Below are positions 15,300 to 23,397 of a DNA stretch of 40,879 nucleotides, piece by piece. The notes under the pieces are model-generated. The model did no database searches. It was not told the DNA's origin and saw only the letters and a program-made list of their open reading frames with translations. The DNA comes from Rhodanobacter sp. (GTDB lineage Bacteria; Pseudomonadota; Gammaproteobacteria; Xanthomonadales; Rhodanobacteraceae): the NCBI GenBank assembly GCA_004298015.1, contig SCSE01000059.1, positions 1-40,879 of the forward strand, written 5' to 3'. Each line of letters opens with the position of its first letter. Position 1 is the stretch's first letter. The position numbers and the translations under genes are program-made.

Positions 15300-16778
15300 T
15301 CATCGAGAGGTGATGTCGTCATCGATCGATGTCGGCCGCGGCACGCTGCCCTGCGCGACTCTCGCGGAGGGCGGAAAACGCAGCAGTGCCGTCGTTTCCA
15401 CACCCGGCATGCTACGGATTTCGACCGAGCCGCCATGCAGGTCGACGATGGTCTTGACGATGGACAGGCCAAGCCCGGTACCTTGTCCGGGATCGCGGCG
15501 GCGGGCCGCATCGACCTGGTAGAAGCGGTCGAACAGGTGCGGAAGGTGTGCTGCTTCGATGCCTTCGCCGTGATCGCGTATCTGCACTATGGTGGCACCA
15601 TCCTGATCGCTGCGTACCTCGATCCGGATCTCACTGTGCTGGGGCGAGTGCCGGATCGCATTGGTCAGGAGATTCGCCACGGCTTGCCGAAAAAGCAGCG
15701 GATCGGCGTGCAGCGAAGCGGCACCTTCGACCTCGATCGTGACCCCGCGCGCCTTGGCGCCGGGGGCCAGTTGGGCGACCACCCAGGCGCAGGCCTGCGC
15801 CGCATCGAAGGACTCGCAGCGCAAGGCATGTTCGGCATGTTCGGCATGGGCCATGAACAGCAGGTTCTCGATCAGCACGTTCAGCCTGCGGCACTCTTCC
15901 AGGCCGGACTCCAACGCGGACCGATAGTCCTCGGCGCTGCGGTGGCGCATCAGGCACACCTCGATTTCGCCGCTGAGATTGCCCAGCGGGGTGCGCAGTT
16001 CGTGGGCGAGGTCGGCGGAAAATCGCGATAGCCGCGAAAAGGCTTCTTCGATCCGCGCGAGCATGGCATTGAACACTTGCACCAACTCGTGCAGCTCGCT
16101 GGGCCACGGCGGCGACAGTGGCAGTCGCGTGGAAAGGTCGGCGGGTGTGATCGCACGCGTGCCTGCACTGATCCGGCGCAGCGGCGACAGCGCCCTCGCC
16201 GCGATCCAATGTCCGGTCAGTGCCAGCAGTGGAATCAGCAGCAGAAAGGCCAGCGCCAGAGCGCGGTGAAAATCCGTCAGCAAGGCGTCGTCGCGGCTCA
16301 CGTCCAGCGCAAATTGCAGGTGCACCGGTGGCGCGCCTTCACCGTCACCGAGGCGAACGGTGGTCAACGCATACACTCGGGAACGGGCACGCAGCTCGAT
16401 GACCCGGGGCGATCTGCCCGCCGGCGGAAACAGCGCCAGCGGCAGCAGCGTGGTCATTCCCTTCGTTTCGCCCAGCACCTTGCCGTTCGCGTCTAGCACA
16501 CGCGCCTGATATTGCCGAAAGCGCGATTCGTCGGTTTCATTGGCGATTTCAGCGATCAGCGCGTGTGGGTCACCGTGCGCTTCCTCCAGGTCCGTGCGCA
16601 ATTCCGCCACCTTCGATTGCAGAAAGCGGACATGCTCGCGCTTGAAATTGGTGGACAGGCTCCAATTGGTGACGCCGGCAAACAAGGCGACGGCGAGCAG
16701 CGCCATGACCGTGTACAGCAGGGTCAGCCGCGCGCCGATCGATGGCGCTCGCCAGCGCTGCCAGCGCTCATTCTGCAT
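15300..16778 (-). CDS. Heavy-metal sensor histidine kinase (CusS/CopS/CzcS-like)
   Basis: A 492-residue membrane kinase. ATG 16778 (MQNERWQRWRAPSIGARLTL) overlaps the end of the response-regulator gene by 11 bp, so translation is coupled. TM1 is LYTVMALLAVALFAGV; a periplasmic sensor domain runs to about residue 160; TM2 is ALALAFLLLIPLLALTGHWI; then a HAMP domain. The H-box is FSADLAHELRTPLGNLSGEI, the N-box ANLLTNAIRHSPQHSEI, and the G-boxes include GEGIEAAHLPHLFDRF and GTGLGLSIVKTIVDLHGG. It should sense periplasmic Cu/Ag or Zn/Cd and phosphorylate the partner regulator. The efflux operon lies directly downstream. Confidence 0.9.
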   Translation of the reverse strand: MQNERWQRWRAPSIGARLTLLYTVMALLAVALFAGVTNWSLSTNFKREHVRFLQSKVAELRTDLEEAHGDPHALIAEIANETDESRFRQYQARVLDANGKVLGETKGMTTLLPLALFPPAGRSPRVIELRARSRVYALTTVRLGDGEGAPPVHLQFALDVSRDDALLTDFHRALALAFLLLIPLLALTGHWIAARALSPLRRISAGTRAITPADLSTRLPLSPPWPSELHELVQVFNAMLARIEEAFSRLSRFSADLAHELRTPLGNLSGEIEVCLMRHRSAEDYRSALESGLEECRRLNVLIENLLFMAHAEHAEHALRCESFDAAQACAWVVAQLAPGAKARGVTIEVEGAASLHADPLLFRQAVANLLTNAIRHSPQHSEIRIEVRSDQDGATIVQIRDHGEGIEAAHLPHLFDRFYQVDAARRRDPGQGTGLGLSIVKTIVDLHGGSVEIRSMPGVETTALLRFPPSARVAQGSVPRPTSIDDDITSR

Positions 16779-17448
16779 CGCAATCCAGCATGTAGCCTGC
16801 GCCACGGACGGTGTGCAGCATCGGTTGTGCAAAGGGCGCATCCAGTTTGGCACGCAGCCGTCGCACGGCGACGTCGACCACATTGGTCTGCGTCTCGAAG
16901 AACACACCCCAGACACTTTCGGCAATCAAGGTGCGTGACAGCACCCGACCGCGGTGGCGGGCGAGCAGCAGCAGCAGGGCATATTCCCTGGGCGTCAATG
17001 ACAACGTCTGTCCGTCGCGCGAAACCTGGTGACGCAGCGCATCGATCACCAGTCCGCCGATCTCGAGGGTCGCTGCGCCTGCGGCCGGTTCAAAGCGACG
17101 TACCAGGTTCTGCAGCCGCGCCAGCAGCTCGGCGAAGGCGAACGGCTTGACCAGATAGTCGTCGCCGCCCAGTTCGAAACCGCGCACGCGGTCCTCTACA
17201 TGATCGCGCGCGGTGAGAAACAACACCGGTGTGCGAATGCCTTCGGCGCGCAACGTCTTGACGATGGCAAAGCCGTCTCGCCCCGGCAACATCACATCCA
17301 GTATCACCACGTCGAAAACGTGCTCGCGCAACAAGGTCAACGCGCTGTGACCGTCTTCGGCCAACTCGACCGCGAAGCCCTGTTCACCAAGGCCTTGCGC
17401 CAGATAGCGGCGGGCCTTGGCTTCATCTTCGGCAACGAGAATCCGCAT
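16768..17448 (-). CDS. OmpR/PhoB-family response regulator (CusR/CzcR-like)
   Basis: A 226-residue regulator. Receiver domain: acidic pocket in MRILVAEDEA, phospho-acceptor Asp51 in VILDVMLPGRDGF, and the conserved Lys in LGGDDYLVKPFAF. The C-terminal winged-helix DNA-binding domain (LSLTPREYALLLLLARHRGR, VVDVAVRRLRAKLD) ends with RGAGYMLD. ATG 17448 is the start that gives a normal receiver; a TTG at 17466 extends it by six residues. It is the first gene of the kinase/efflux series and probably binds the palindrome at 15244-15271. Confidence 0.9.
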   Translation of the reverse strand: MRILVAEDEAKARRYLAQGLGEQGFAVELAEDGHSALTLLREHVFDVVILDVMLPGRDGFAIVKTLRAEGIRTPVLFLTARDHVEDRVRGFELGGDDYLVKPFAFAELLARLQNLVRRFEPAAGAATLEIGGLVIDALRHQVSRDGQTLSLTPREYALLLLLARHRGRVLSRTLIAESVWGVFFETQTNVVDVAVRRLRAKLDAPFAQPMLHTVRGAGYMLDCDAE

Positions 17449-17796
17449 GGTATTCACATATCGCAAGGACAGCGAGAGGAGTGTTCATCATAGAGTGAAG
17501 CGCCATCCATTGGAGGGTTTGTCACCGGTGTTTGGCGATGGGCCAGCTCTTTTCGTGGCGCTCAGGTGAAGCAATCAACGGTTGTGGATTCCCCCACAAG
17601 GCACTATCGGTAGTGCCGCTTTCAATGGCCGTGCCGGATGCAGCGGCGCTTGCGGCAGCGAGCACCCCCCTGATCGGCCTCGGTGCCATCGCCGGAGGTT
17701 ACCGGGCAAGCGGGCCCCGATTCCCTTGACGACCTTTGCACGGCGCGCGAGGGATAGTAAAGGCAGTCACTGGTTTTCGGTTTCCGGAGTTTCCTC
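17449..17796. other. Intergenic region with a 7-bp hairpin
   Basis: This 348-bp divergent intergenic region shows no convincing gene. It contains a perfect hairpin GGCACTA-TCGG-TAGTGCC at 17600-17617 with a tetraloop, and a TTGACG hexamer at 17727-17732 that may be the -35 of the following plus-strand gene, though the -10 is not clear. Confidence 0.4.
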
Positions 17797-18288
17797 ATGC
17801 CTGAGCAAAAGGCGCGCCGCGCAGCAGCCAAGGACAAGCAGGAAGGGAAGTCACCCAGTACTCAGGCGGGTGACTTCGTGCGTGAAGAGATCGAGCATGT
17901 ACGCCAGCAAAAGCATGGGGCGCGATCGACCGAACAAGCCATCGCCATCGGCCTGTCGAAGGCCAGGCGCGCGGGAATCAAGGTACCCGCCGGCAAGAGC
18001 GCAAGTCCATCGACACGTAAAAAGGCCCGGCAGGATGAAGCTGCCTCGAAGGAAGAGTCCAAGCCGTCGTCACGCCGTTCCAAAACGGCCAAGGATGCCT
18101 TGAAGCACGAGGGACACAAGGCCGCGAGCAAGAAGTCCTTGTCCTCCCACGCCAGGAAAAGTGTGGCGAAACGCAGTGCCGATTCGCGCTCGGCAGCGGC
18201 AAAAGAGGCAGCACGCACCAAAGGTAAGGAAGGAAGATCCGCGGCAGCGAAGAAAGCGGCCAGGACACGGGCAAAGACCCAGTCTTGA
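17797..18288 (+). CDS. DUF6496-type basic protein with histone-H1-like tail
   Basis: A 163-residue, strongly basic protein. The first 65 residues (EGKSPSTQAGDFVREEIEHV, then HGARSTEQAIAIGLSKARRAG) match the DUF6496 type, found in many soil proteobacteria. The rest is a low-complexity Lys/Ala/Ser/Arg tail with two SAAAKEAART/SAAAKKAART repeats, like histone H1-type DNA-binding tails. ATG 17797 follows a GGAG at about 17785. It probably binds nucleic acid, possibly under stress, but its role is unknown. Its neighbours are other small hydrophilic proteins on the same strand. Confidence 0.75.
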   Translation: MPEQKARRAAAKDKQEGKSPSTQAGDFVREEIEHVRQQKHGARSTEQAIAIGLSKARRAGIKVPAGKSASPSTRKKARQDEAASKEESKPSSRRSKTAKDALKHEGHKAASKKSLSSHARKSVAKRSADSRSAAAKEAARTKGKEGRSAAAKKAARTRAKTQS

Positions 18289-18321
18289 ACAGTGCATACC
18301 ACCCGTAGATGGAGAGAATCG

Positions 18322-18495
18322 ATGAAGACGATTGTTTATGAGGACCAGGAATTCGATATGGAGAAGGTGCGCCGTGAGATGGACGACGAGATTGCGGGGA
18401 GAATCGAGGGGACGGTGGAAAGCGACCAGGAGTTTTTCGACACCTACCTGATTGCTCACCAGGAAAAGTATGGCCAGAGATTCGTGGTGCGCTGA
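18322..18495 (+). CDS. Hypothetical acidic protein (57 aa)
   Basis: ATG 18322 sits behind GGAGAG. The product is acidic and soluble: MKTIVYEDQEFDMEKVRREM, then a helix-rich middle, ending EKYGQRFVVR. It follows the DUF6496 gene by 33 bp and precedes another small ORF by 36 bp, so the three may be co-transcribed. No family recognised. Confidence 0.6.
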   Translation: MKTIVYEDQEFDMEKVRREMDDEIAGRIEGTVESDQEFFDTYLIAHQEKYGQRFVVR

Positions 18496-18531
18496 GAAAT
18501 CAAGTGTTCCAGCTAGGCTATGGAGATGAAC

Positions 18532-18684
18532 ATGAAAGACGAAGAAAAGACCCATCAAAAAACCCGGGATCGCCGCAATGCCGAGCATAGACAGGAAGAT
18601 CTGGCGTCGCGCGACCACCGTCTGCAGCGAGACGGCGGTTATAAAAAAGACAGGAGCAAATCCTCACCCGCGAAAAAATCCTGA
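18532..18684 (+). CDS. Hypothetical hydrophilic peptide (50 aa)
   Basis: ATG 18532 has TGGAG six bases upstream; two in-frame ATGs (18520, 18526) lie just before. The product is highly charged, rich in Lys/Asp/Arg and low in hydrophobics (MKDEEKTHQKTRDRRNAEHR, ending KKDRSKSSPAKKS), like stress-induced disordered proteins. It is co-directional with the two preceding small genes. No family recognised. Confidence 0.45.
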   Translation: MKDEEKTHQKTRDRRNAEHRQEDLASRDHRLQRDGGYKKDRSKSSPAKKS

Positions 18685-18720
18685 GCTTGGCGGAGTCCGC
18701 TTTTCCGGGATCGGAAAAGC

Positions 18721-18996
18721 TTATGCGGCTTCGGGTCCGAGATGCCCGGACGCAGCTATCGGGCCGAATTTTTGCGGTGCTTGGACGGCTGACTCGGGTT
18801 GCGAGGGATGCGTTCGTCCCAGCGTAATGTTTTTTTCCGCGCGCACCTGACGATTTGGAAAAGTCCATATTTCGCCGGTGGCGGTGATGAAGACGGTCCA
18901 GAACAAATCTGATTCCGGTCCGTAGTCGATGAGAATATGAGCGAAGCCTTCACCCTTGGGGGTGTTCATGGGAAGGGGTGGATTGAGCTGCAGCAT
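18721..18996 (-). CDS. Small conserved hypothetical protein (91 aa)
   Basis: Starts at ATG 18996. The first 62 residues have the pattern of a known small uncharacterised proteobacterial family: MLQLNPPLPMNTPKGEGFAH, ILIDYGPESDLFWTVFITATG and IWTFPNRQVRAEKNITLGR. The remaining 29 residues look like a read-on tail. A longer in-frame start at 19071 adds unrelated sequence. Function unknown; in other genomes such proteins are single small genes. Family recognition is from memory and needs a search. Confidence 0.6.
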   Translation of the reverse strand: MLQLNPPLPMNTPKGEGFAHILIDYGPESDLFWTVFITATGEIWTFPNRQVRAEKNITLGRTHPSQPESAVQAPQKFGPIAASGHLGPEAA

Positions 18997-19166
18997 GAGG
19001 TAGTTCTTCTTCTGGTCCCGGGATCGAAAGGCTGGCGTCCCGCATGGCAGGGGCCACCGCAGGGGGGGCACTGCTGCGAATCATCAGCCCTGCAGTTTGC
19101 GTTGTGTTCTCTGCCCGCCGTTTCCCGGACAGATCATGTCAGTGAATGAGGTCGAGCGGATCGGAT

Positions 19167-19619
19167 TCACTCACCATGCAGGTTTTTTTTCAGATCGCTC
19201 ATCTGATCGTGACCGCTGCGCACCATTCGATAGACATCGTTGATGACCGCCCTGGTCGGCTGAGATAGGTCCGTGTCCTTCAGCGCGTCCTCGAATTTGG
19301 ACTTGATGTGATCCTCGCCGCGCTCCACTTCGTCGACAACCGCCCGGGTATCGTGCGAGGTCAGGCTGGTACGCAAGTTGAGAAACATGCGATGAGCTGA
19401 CGCGAGGATCGTTCCATCCTCCTCGGGCTCCCCCCCTAGCGAGCGGACGTATCGTTTCAACTCAAGGACGGCATTGCGCCGTTCGGCCGATCGTGCGTTG
19501 AACATCGGCGCGAGACGGGAGTCCCGTGCCTCCTTGGCCGCTTGTTCATAACCATCCGCACTGTCGAGGGTGGTTTCAATGAGATTGTTGAGTGTCTTGA
19601 CTTCGTGATTGTCGGTCAT
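19167..19619 (-). CDS. PA2169/DUF2383-family four-helix-bundle protein
   Basis: A 150-residue helical protein from ATG 19619 behind AAGGAAAAT. The N-terminal part (VKTLNNLIETTLDSADGYEQ, AAKEARDSRLAPMFNARSAE, RRNAVLELKRYVRSLGGEPE) matches the PA2169 type of ferritin-like four-helix bundle. The C-terminal part includes VDEVERGEDHIKSKFEDAL. Relatives are induced by general or oxidative stress in many bacteria; the biochemical role is not established. Reading frames upstream of 19619 are open but not conserved in type. Confidence 0.8.
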   Translation of the reverse strand: MTDNHEVKTLNNLIETTLDSADGYEQAAKEARDSRLAPMFNARSAERRNAVLELKRYVRSLGGEPEEDGTILASAHRMFLNLRTSLTSHDTRAVVDEVERGEDHIKSKFEDALKDTDLSQPTRAVINDVYRMVRSGHDQMSDLKKNLHGE

Positions 19620-19862
19620 GAGATTTTCCTTGGCTTCCAGGCAATGCTGCTTGGGGATGATGGGTGACGGCGCCAAGTTGAGGACATCTTGTGTGATGGG
19701 CATGCCACGGATCTGTCTATGGGCGCTATACGTGTCGGATTGCTGAGCTCCGCTGTGGACAGATCGCCTCGTGACAATGCATCGACACCCGCATAACGGA
19801 CGCGGGACGACACTCGGATTCCTGTTCACACTTCACGGCTTTGCCGAGGCCAGGAGAAAGTC

Positions 19863-20150
19863 ATGGGGAATACAAACCTTCCGCAGTTTGGAGCTGCAGA
19901 GACAAAGAACAGCAAGGACACCTTGAGCGGGGAAAATCAGCTGACCGAGGAACAGCAACGCCGAAGAAAAAAAGCCAGCAACGATGTCGGGCCGTCCCCG
20001 GGGCGCCCGAAAAATTCCCCCCGGCCCCTTCCCGGACAGAACGTCGACCGGGAGGGGGCCGGCAACAGCGCTGCCGAGTTGGATGCAGACGACCTGGAGG
20101 CACTTGCCGGGCATGCAAATACCGGGCATTCCTCATCGGATGCGACATGA
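19863..20150 (+). CDS. Hypothetical hydrophilic protein (95 aa)
   Basis: ATG 19863 follows a strong ribosome site (CAGGAGAAAGTC). The product is low-complexity and polar: MGNTNLPQFGAAETKNSKDT at the start, an RRRKKAS basic patch, a proline-rich middle and an acidic end AELDADDLEALAGHANTGH. It looks intrinsically disordered. No family recognised. It belongs with the surrounding set of small stress-type proteins. Confidence 0.5.
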   Translation: MGNTNLPQFGAAETKNSKDTLSGENQLTEEQQRRRKKASNDVGPSPGRPKNSPRPLPGQNVDREGAGNSAAELDADDLEALAGHANTGHSSSDAT

Positions 20151-20179
20151 ACCCGTGCGATAGCTTGCGGTTCAGGCGC

Positions 20180-20275
20180 CTCCTTCCCGGTGAGCCGAGC
20201 CACCTTGTCAGCGGAAAGCGCCTTGTGCGCGAGGGTAAGCCGGGTACGCCAGCAATGGAACTGAGCAGCCAGATA
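20180..20275 (-). pseudogene. Internal fragment of a glutathione S-transferase gene
   Basis: The minus strand encodes YLAAQFHCWRTRLTLAHKAL then SADKVARLTGKEA. This corresponds to FSPYCWHTRLALAHKALSAETVAWRFTEKEA near the N-terminus of the intact GST at 21359-22060. There is no start codon and similarity is limited to about 30 residues. It lies just downstream of the peroxiredoxin-like stop and is debris of a duplicated GST. Confidence 0.65.
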
Positions 20276-20297
20276 GGGTGTTACGACATAAGGTGAA

Positions 20298-20828
20298 TCA
20301 GTCAGCTTCGCTGCAGGTACCGCGCACCGGGTAGTGCTTCTCGATGATGAATCCCAAGCCACCGACCAGTCGGTCGAGATCGGGGCGCAGGAAGGGCGCA
20401 TTCGAAAGATCGACCAGCTGCAGCACACCCTCGGGGTTCACCACGAAAAGTGCCGGCTCGGGAAAGCGGTGGTCGGTTTCGGTGGCCGCGCGTGGTTCGG
20501 ACACATAAAGCCCCAGCCGCTGCATGGTGGCCTGGTCCATGCCATACAGCATCGGAAAGGCCGGCTTTACCGCGTCAGCCATGACGCGGGTCTGCGCCTC
20601 GCTGTCCGCCGAAACGGCAGCCACGGTTACGCCCAGGCCAGTCAACGCCTCCAGTCGTTTACCGATTTCGCCGAGATAGGCCTTGCAGATCGGGCAATGC
20701 TTGCCGCGAAAGACGAACAGCGCCTGCCACGAGCCCGGGGCGCCGAATGTGTAGTCCTCGCCATCGAGGCGTTGAAACGTGAGCGGGTCCATGCGCTGGC
20801 CCGGGTGCAGCTTTGCGGTGATTTTCAT
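20298..20828 (-). CDS. Peroxiredoxin-like AhpC/TSA-family protein
   Basis: A 176-residue thioredoxin-fold protein. ATG 20828 has GAGG six bases upstream. The active-site region is LFVFRGKHCPICKAYLGEI: Cys45 sits where the peroxidatic Cys of AhpC/TSA proteins lies, and Cys48 makes a CPIC pair. A C-terminal Cys172 lies in YPVRGTCSEAD. Conserved framework motifs include VAAVSADSEAQTR and EPALFVVNPEGVLQLVDLS. It probably reduces peroxides or acts as a thiol oxidoreductase in the cytoplasm. It stands near GST genes and a TetR regulator, consistent with an electrophile or oxidant defence role. Confidence 0.8.
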   Translation of the reverse strand: MKITAKLHPGQRMDPLTFQRLDGEDYTFGAPGSWQALFVFRGKHCPICKAYLGEIGKRLEALTGLGVTVAAVSADSEAQTRVMADAVKPAFPMLYGMDQATMQRLGLYVSEPRAATETDHRFPEPALFVVNPEGVLQLVDLSNAPFLRPDLDRLVGGLGFIIEKHYPVRGTCSEAD

Positions 20829-20937
20829 GGCGTGCCTCATGATTGGTGGAAGGTTGCCGGTCTTGCTCAGAGGTGATGAGAATATCGAATGCCGTCGCGA
20901 GAGCGTCGCCAGGGGCCGTGACAAAGTGCGTCCTGAT

Positions 20938-21050
20938 TGCCCACATGTTGCATCCTCACTTCCGTAGATCCGCATCAGATGGCTGTTTGCAGCTGCGGCC
21001 ATCTCAAGCCATTTCCTGAACCAGGGTGCAGCATATGGGTGATCAGGGCT
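20938..21050 (-). repeat. Dispersed repeat unit, copy B (inverted relative to copy A)
   Basis: Read on the minus strand this stretch runs CCTGATCACCCATATGCTGC, ATGGCTTGAGATGGCCGCAG, CAAACAGCCATCTGATGCGG and GGAAGTGAGGATGCAACATG, the same order of blocks as copy A at 10752-10905. With the palindrome at 21072-21148 it fills the gap between the peroxiredoxin-like gene and the GST operon; no gene is seen in 20829-21358. Confidence 0.6.
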
Positions 21051-21071
21051 TCCGTAGCACCCCGTGCATCG

Positions 21072-21148
21072 GCGTAGGGCGGACACTGTCCGCCGGCTCT
21101 GTACATAGGCGTCATGACGAAGCGCGGCGGACGGTGTCCGCCCTACGC
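21072..21148. repeat. Palindromic repeat bounded by GCGTAGGGCG and complement, second copy
   Basis: Starts GCGTAGGGCGGACACTGTCC and ends GACGGTGTCCGCCCTACGC; the ends pair with each other and the centre carries CATGACGAAGCGCGGCGG. Same architecture as 10925-10997. Such elements are scattered in this genome type and may act as BIME/REP-like structures. Confidence 0.65.
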
Positions 21149-21358
21149 GGCGGAAGAGGCACCTCCTGATTTTCCACATCAAGCCATACGCCAAACCAGG
21201 ATGCAGCGGATGGGTAACCAGGAGGTGCGTTGTGGGAAAATTCGGAGGAGTCTGGTGAGCCAAATGACCCGGATTTGGCCGCAGCGCGCCATCGACACGG
21301 GCATCTGACGGCGATCGCAGTAGGCGGGCGATTTTTCACAACCTCTCAATGGTGTCGC

Positions 21359-22060
21359 TCAGACGGCTCGCCGCGCTGCCCGCGCGATGCCGCCATAGGC
21401 GTCGAGCATCCGCTCGCACCAGGCCTGGAGCGACGTGTCGTCTGCCGCGAGCAAGGTGACCGGGCTCGAGACGCGCGCCCACTGGAAGGCGCCAAAGGCG
21501 ACATGGTCGGCGTAGTTGGGTGCCGAGCCGGCCAGGAAGGGTTGCGCTGCCAGGGTGCTGCGCAACGGTTGGAGAACCCGTCGCAAGGTGGCGAGTGCTT
21601 CGTCGCGTGCGAGGATCATGGCCGCGAACGTGGTGCCAAAGGCAGCCTCGCGCGTGGTCTGGAAATACGCGCGATCCTTTTCATGCAGCATCGCCAGCAG
21701 ATCCGGCGCAATCACCCGTCCTATGGCCGGGTGCAGTGTTTCCGTCGTCCAGCGCTCGACAAAACGCACCAGGGCATGTTCCGAGGTGGAACCGAACAGC
21801 GAAGGGCGGTCGGGGTAGGTCGCTTCGAGGTACTCGGCAATCTGCCAACTGTCATGAATGCAATGCTCACCGTCGAGCAACACCGGAACCTTGCCCTGGC
21901 CGGAAAAGGCGATCGCCTCCTTCTCGGTGAAGCGCCAGGCCACCGTCTCCGCGGAAAGCGCTTTATGGGCGAGGGCAAGGCGGGTATGCCAGCAGTAGGG
22001 GCTGAAGCGCACGCGTTCATCCGCACCGGCGAGATCATAGAGCCGCATCCCGGCGCTCAT
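21359..22060 (-). CDS. Glutathione S-transferase family protein
   Basis: A 233-residue GST. The N-terminal thioredoxin-fold domain contains SPYCWHTRLALAHKALSAE, the cis-Pro region GKVPVLL and the glutathione-binding DSWQIAEYLEATYPDRPSLF. The helical C-terminal domain follows (PNYADHVAFGAFQW). ATG 22060 overlaps the stop of the upstream GST-like gene by four bases, so it is translated as part of a tetR-GST-GST operon. It should conjugate or reduce electrophiles with glutathione; the substrate is unknown. If ribosomes stop at the amber codon in the upstream gene, coupled translation of this gene could fall. Confidence 0.85.
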   Translation of the reverse strand: MSAGMRLYDLAGADERVRFSPYCWHTRLALAHKALSAETVAWRFTEKEAIAFSGQGKVPVLLDGEHCIHDSWQIAEYLEATYPDRPSLFGSTSEHALVRFVERWTTETLHPAIGRVIAPDLLAMLHEKDRAYFQTTREAAFGTTFAAMILARDEALATLRRVLQPLRSTLAAQPFLAGSAPNYADHVAFGAFQWARVSSPVTLLAADDTSLQAWCERMLDAYGGIARAARRAV

Positions 22061-22752
22061 GACGCTTGCCCTGCGCGCTGACCGAACAACAACGCACGTG
22101 ACTGCTCCGACACCACCGGAGCCTGGTTGACGGTACGCGCCAGAGCGTAGGCCCGCTCGACGGCTGGGCGCGCGTTGATCGCATGAAACCAGCGCTTCAG
22201 ATGCGGAAAATCGTCGAGATTCTGCTGCTGCCGCTCGTGCGACACGATCCACGGGTAGCACGCCATGTCGGCGATCGAGTAGTCGCGTGCGATGAATTCG
22301 CGGTCGGCAAGTTGCTTGTCCAGTACCCCGTAGAGGCGGTGGGTTTCGTCGACATAGCGCTTCATCGCGTAGGGGATGCGTTCCGGCGCGTATTGCACGA
22401 AATGATGGTTCTGGCCGGCCATCGGACCGAGCCCGCCCATCTGCTAGAACAGCCATTGCACCACCTCGGTGCGACCACGGATGTCGGCGGGCAGGAACTG
22501 CCCGGTTTTTTCAGCCAGGTAGTGCAGGATGGCGCCCGACTCGAACAGGCTGATCGGTGCACCGCCGTCCGACGGCGCCGAATCCACGATCGCGGGGATG
22601 CGGTTGTTGGGCGCGATCTTCAGAAAGTCCGTTTTGAACTGGTCACCGGCGCTGATGTTGACCGGAACGATGCGGTAAGGTGTGCCGGCTTCCTCAAGAA
22701 AGATCGTGACCTTGTGGCCGTTCGGCGTGGTCCAGTAGTGCAGGTCGATCAT
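22057..22752 (-). pseudogene. GST/disulfide reductase (YfcG/YghU-like), interrupted by an in-frame TAG
   Basis: From ATG 22752 the frame gives a YfcG/YghU-type GST: MIDLHYWTTPNGHKVTIFLE, PNNRIPAIVD and LFESGAILHYLAEKTGQFLP. At codon 103 (22444-22446) a TAG stands in RTEVVQWLF-TAG-QMGGLGPMAGQNHHF; the family usually has Trp here (WLFWQMGGLGPMAGQ), so the change is TGG to TAG. The same frame then continues intact to 22057 (DYSIADMACYPWIV, PHLKRWFHAINARPAVERAY). No frameshift. The N-terminal part alone is the thioredoxin-fold domain. It overlaps the tetR stop by four bases. A recent nonsense mutation or sequence error is likelier than suppression. Confidence 0.85.
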
Positions 22753-23354
22753 GATGCTTTGGCCTTTTGTTTCAGGGTAAGAGGTGCTAGCGCCTGGCGG
22801 GCCAGACGCTGCAGTCGTTTTCGGTCGGGATCGAGACGGGCCAGTACGCGAATGGCCAGCACGGTGGCCAGCAGGGTTTCCGCCAGGGCTGCCGGTTTGA
22901 TCGCGGGATCGATCTGGCCGGCGACTTTCGCGCGTACGAGCTGGTTGCGGAAAAACGCCTCGACTTCGCCAAGTCGGCTGCGAACCATGGCGCGGGCCGC
23001 CGCGGACATGGTGGCGCCATCCAGCACGGTGTTGACCAGCAGGCAGCCGCGATGCTGCGGATCATCGGCGGAGGCCGCCACCAGCTCGTCGAACCAGGTG
23101 CGGATCGCGCGTACCGGCGACGTCATGGCAGCGAGTCGCTGCAGCCGCTGGCTCAACCCCTGGTCGGCGTAGTGGCGCACCACGCGCACGAACAACCCGT
23201 CCTTGTCGTCAAAGCGGTGGTACAACGCCGCCGCGCTGAGGCCGGTCGCCCTCGTGAGGTCGCGCAGCGTGGTCGCCGCGTAGCCGCGCTGCCAGAACAG
23301 GCGCGTGGCGCGGTCGAGCACGATATCGTCGGTCAGTATGCGCTGGCGTGGCAT
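22749..23354 (-). CDS. TetR-family transcriptional repressor
   Basis: A 201-residue regulator. The N-terminal helix-turn-helix is typical: VLDRATRLFWQRGYAATTLR, DLTRATGLSAAALYHRFDDK and DGLFVRVVRHY. The C-terminal ligand domain contains HRGCLLVNTVLDGA, the Cys-containing motif common in regulators of the TetR_C_6/NemR-like kind, so thiol-reactive electrophiles are plausible signals. It leads an operon with two GST genes and is divergent from a DsbA-family gene. A palindromic operator covers the shared intergenic region at 23398-23420. Confidence 0.85.
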   Translation of the reverse strand: MPRQRILTDDIVLDRATRLFWQRGYAATTLRDLTRATGLSAAALYHRFDDKDGLFVRVVRHYADQGLSQRLQRLAAMTSPVRAIRTWFDELVAASADDPQHRGCLLVNTVLDGATMSAAARAMVRSRLGEVEAFFRNQLVRAKVAGQIDPAIKPAALAETLLATVLAIRVLARLDPDRKRLQRLARQALAPLTLKQKAKAS

Positions 23355-23397
23355 GGAAGCAGGTAGGTTTCCGATTTTGTGCGAAGGTTGGTACGGG

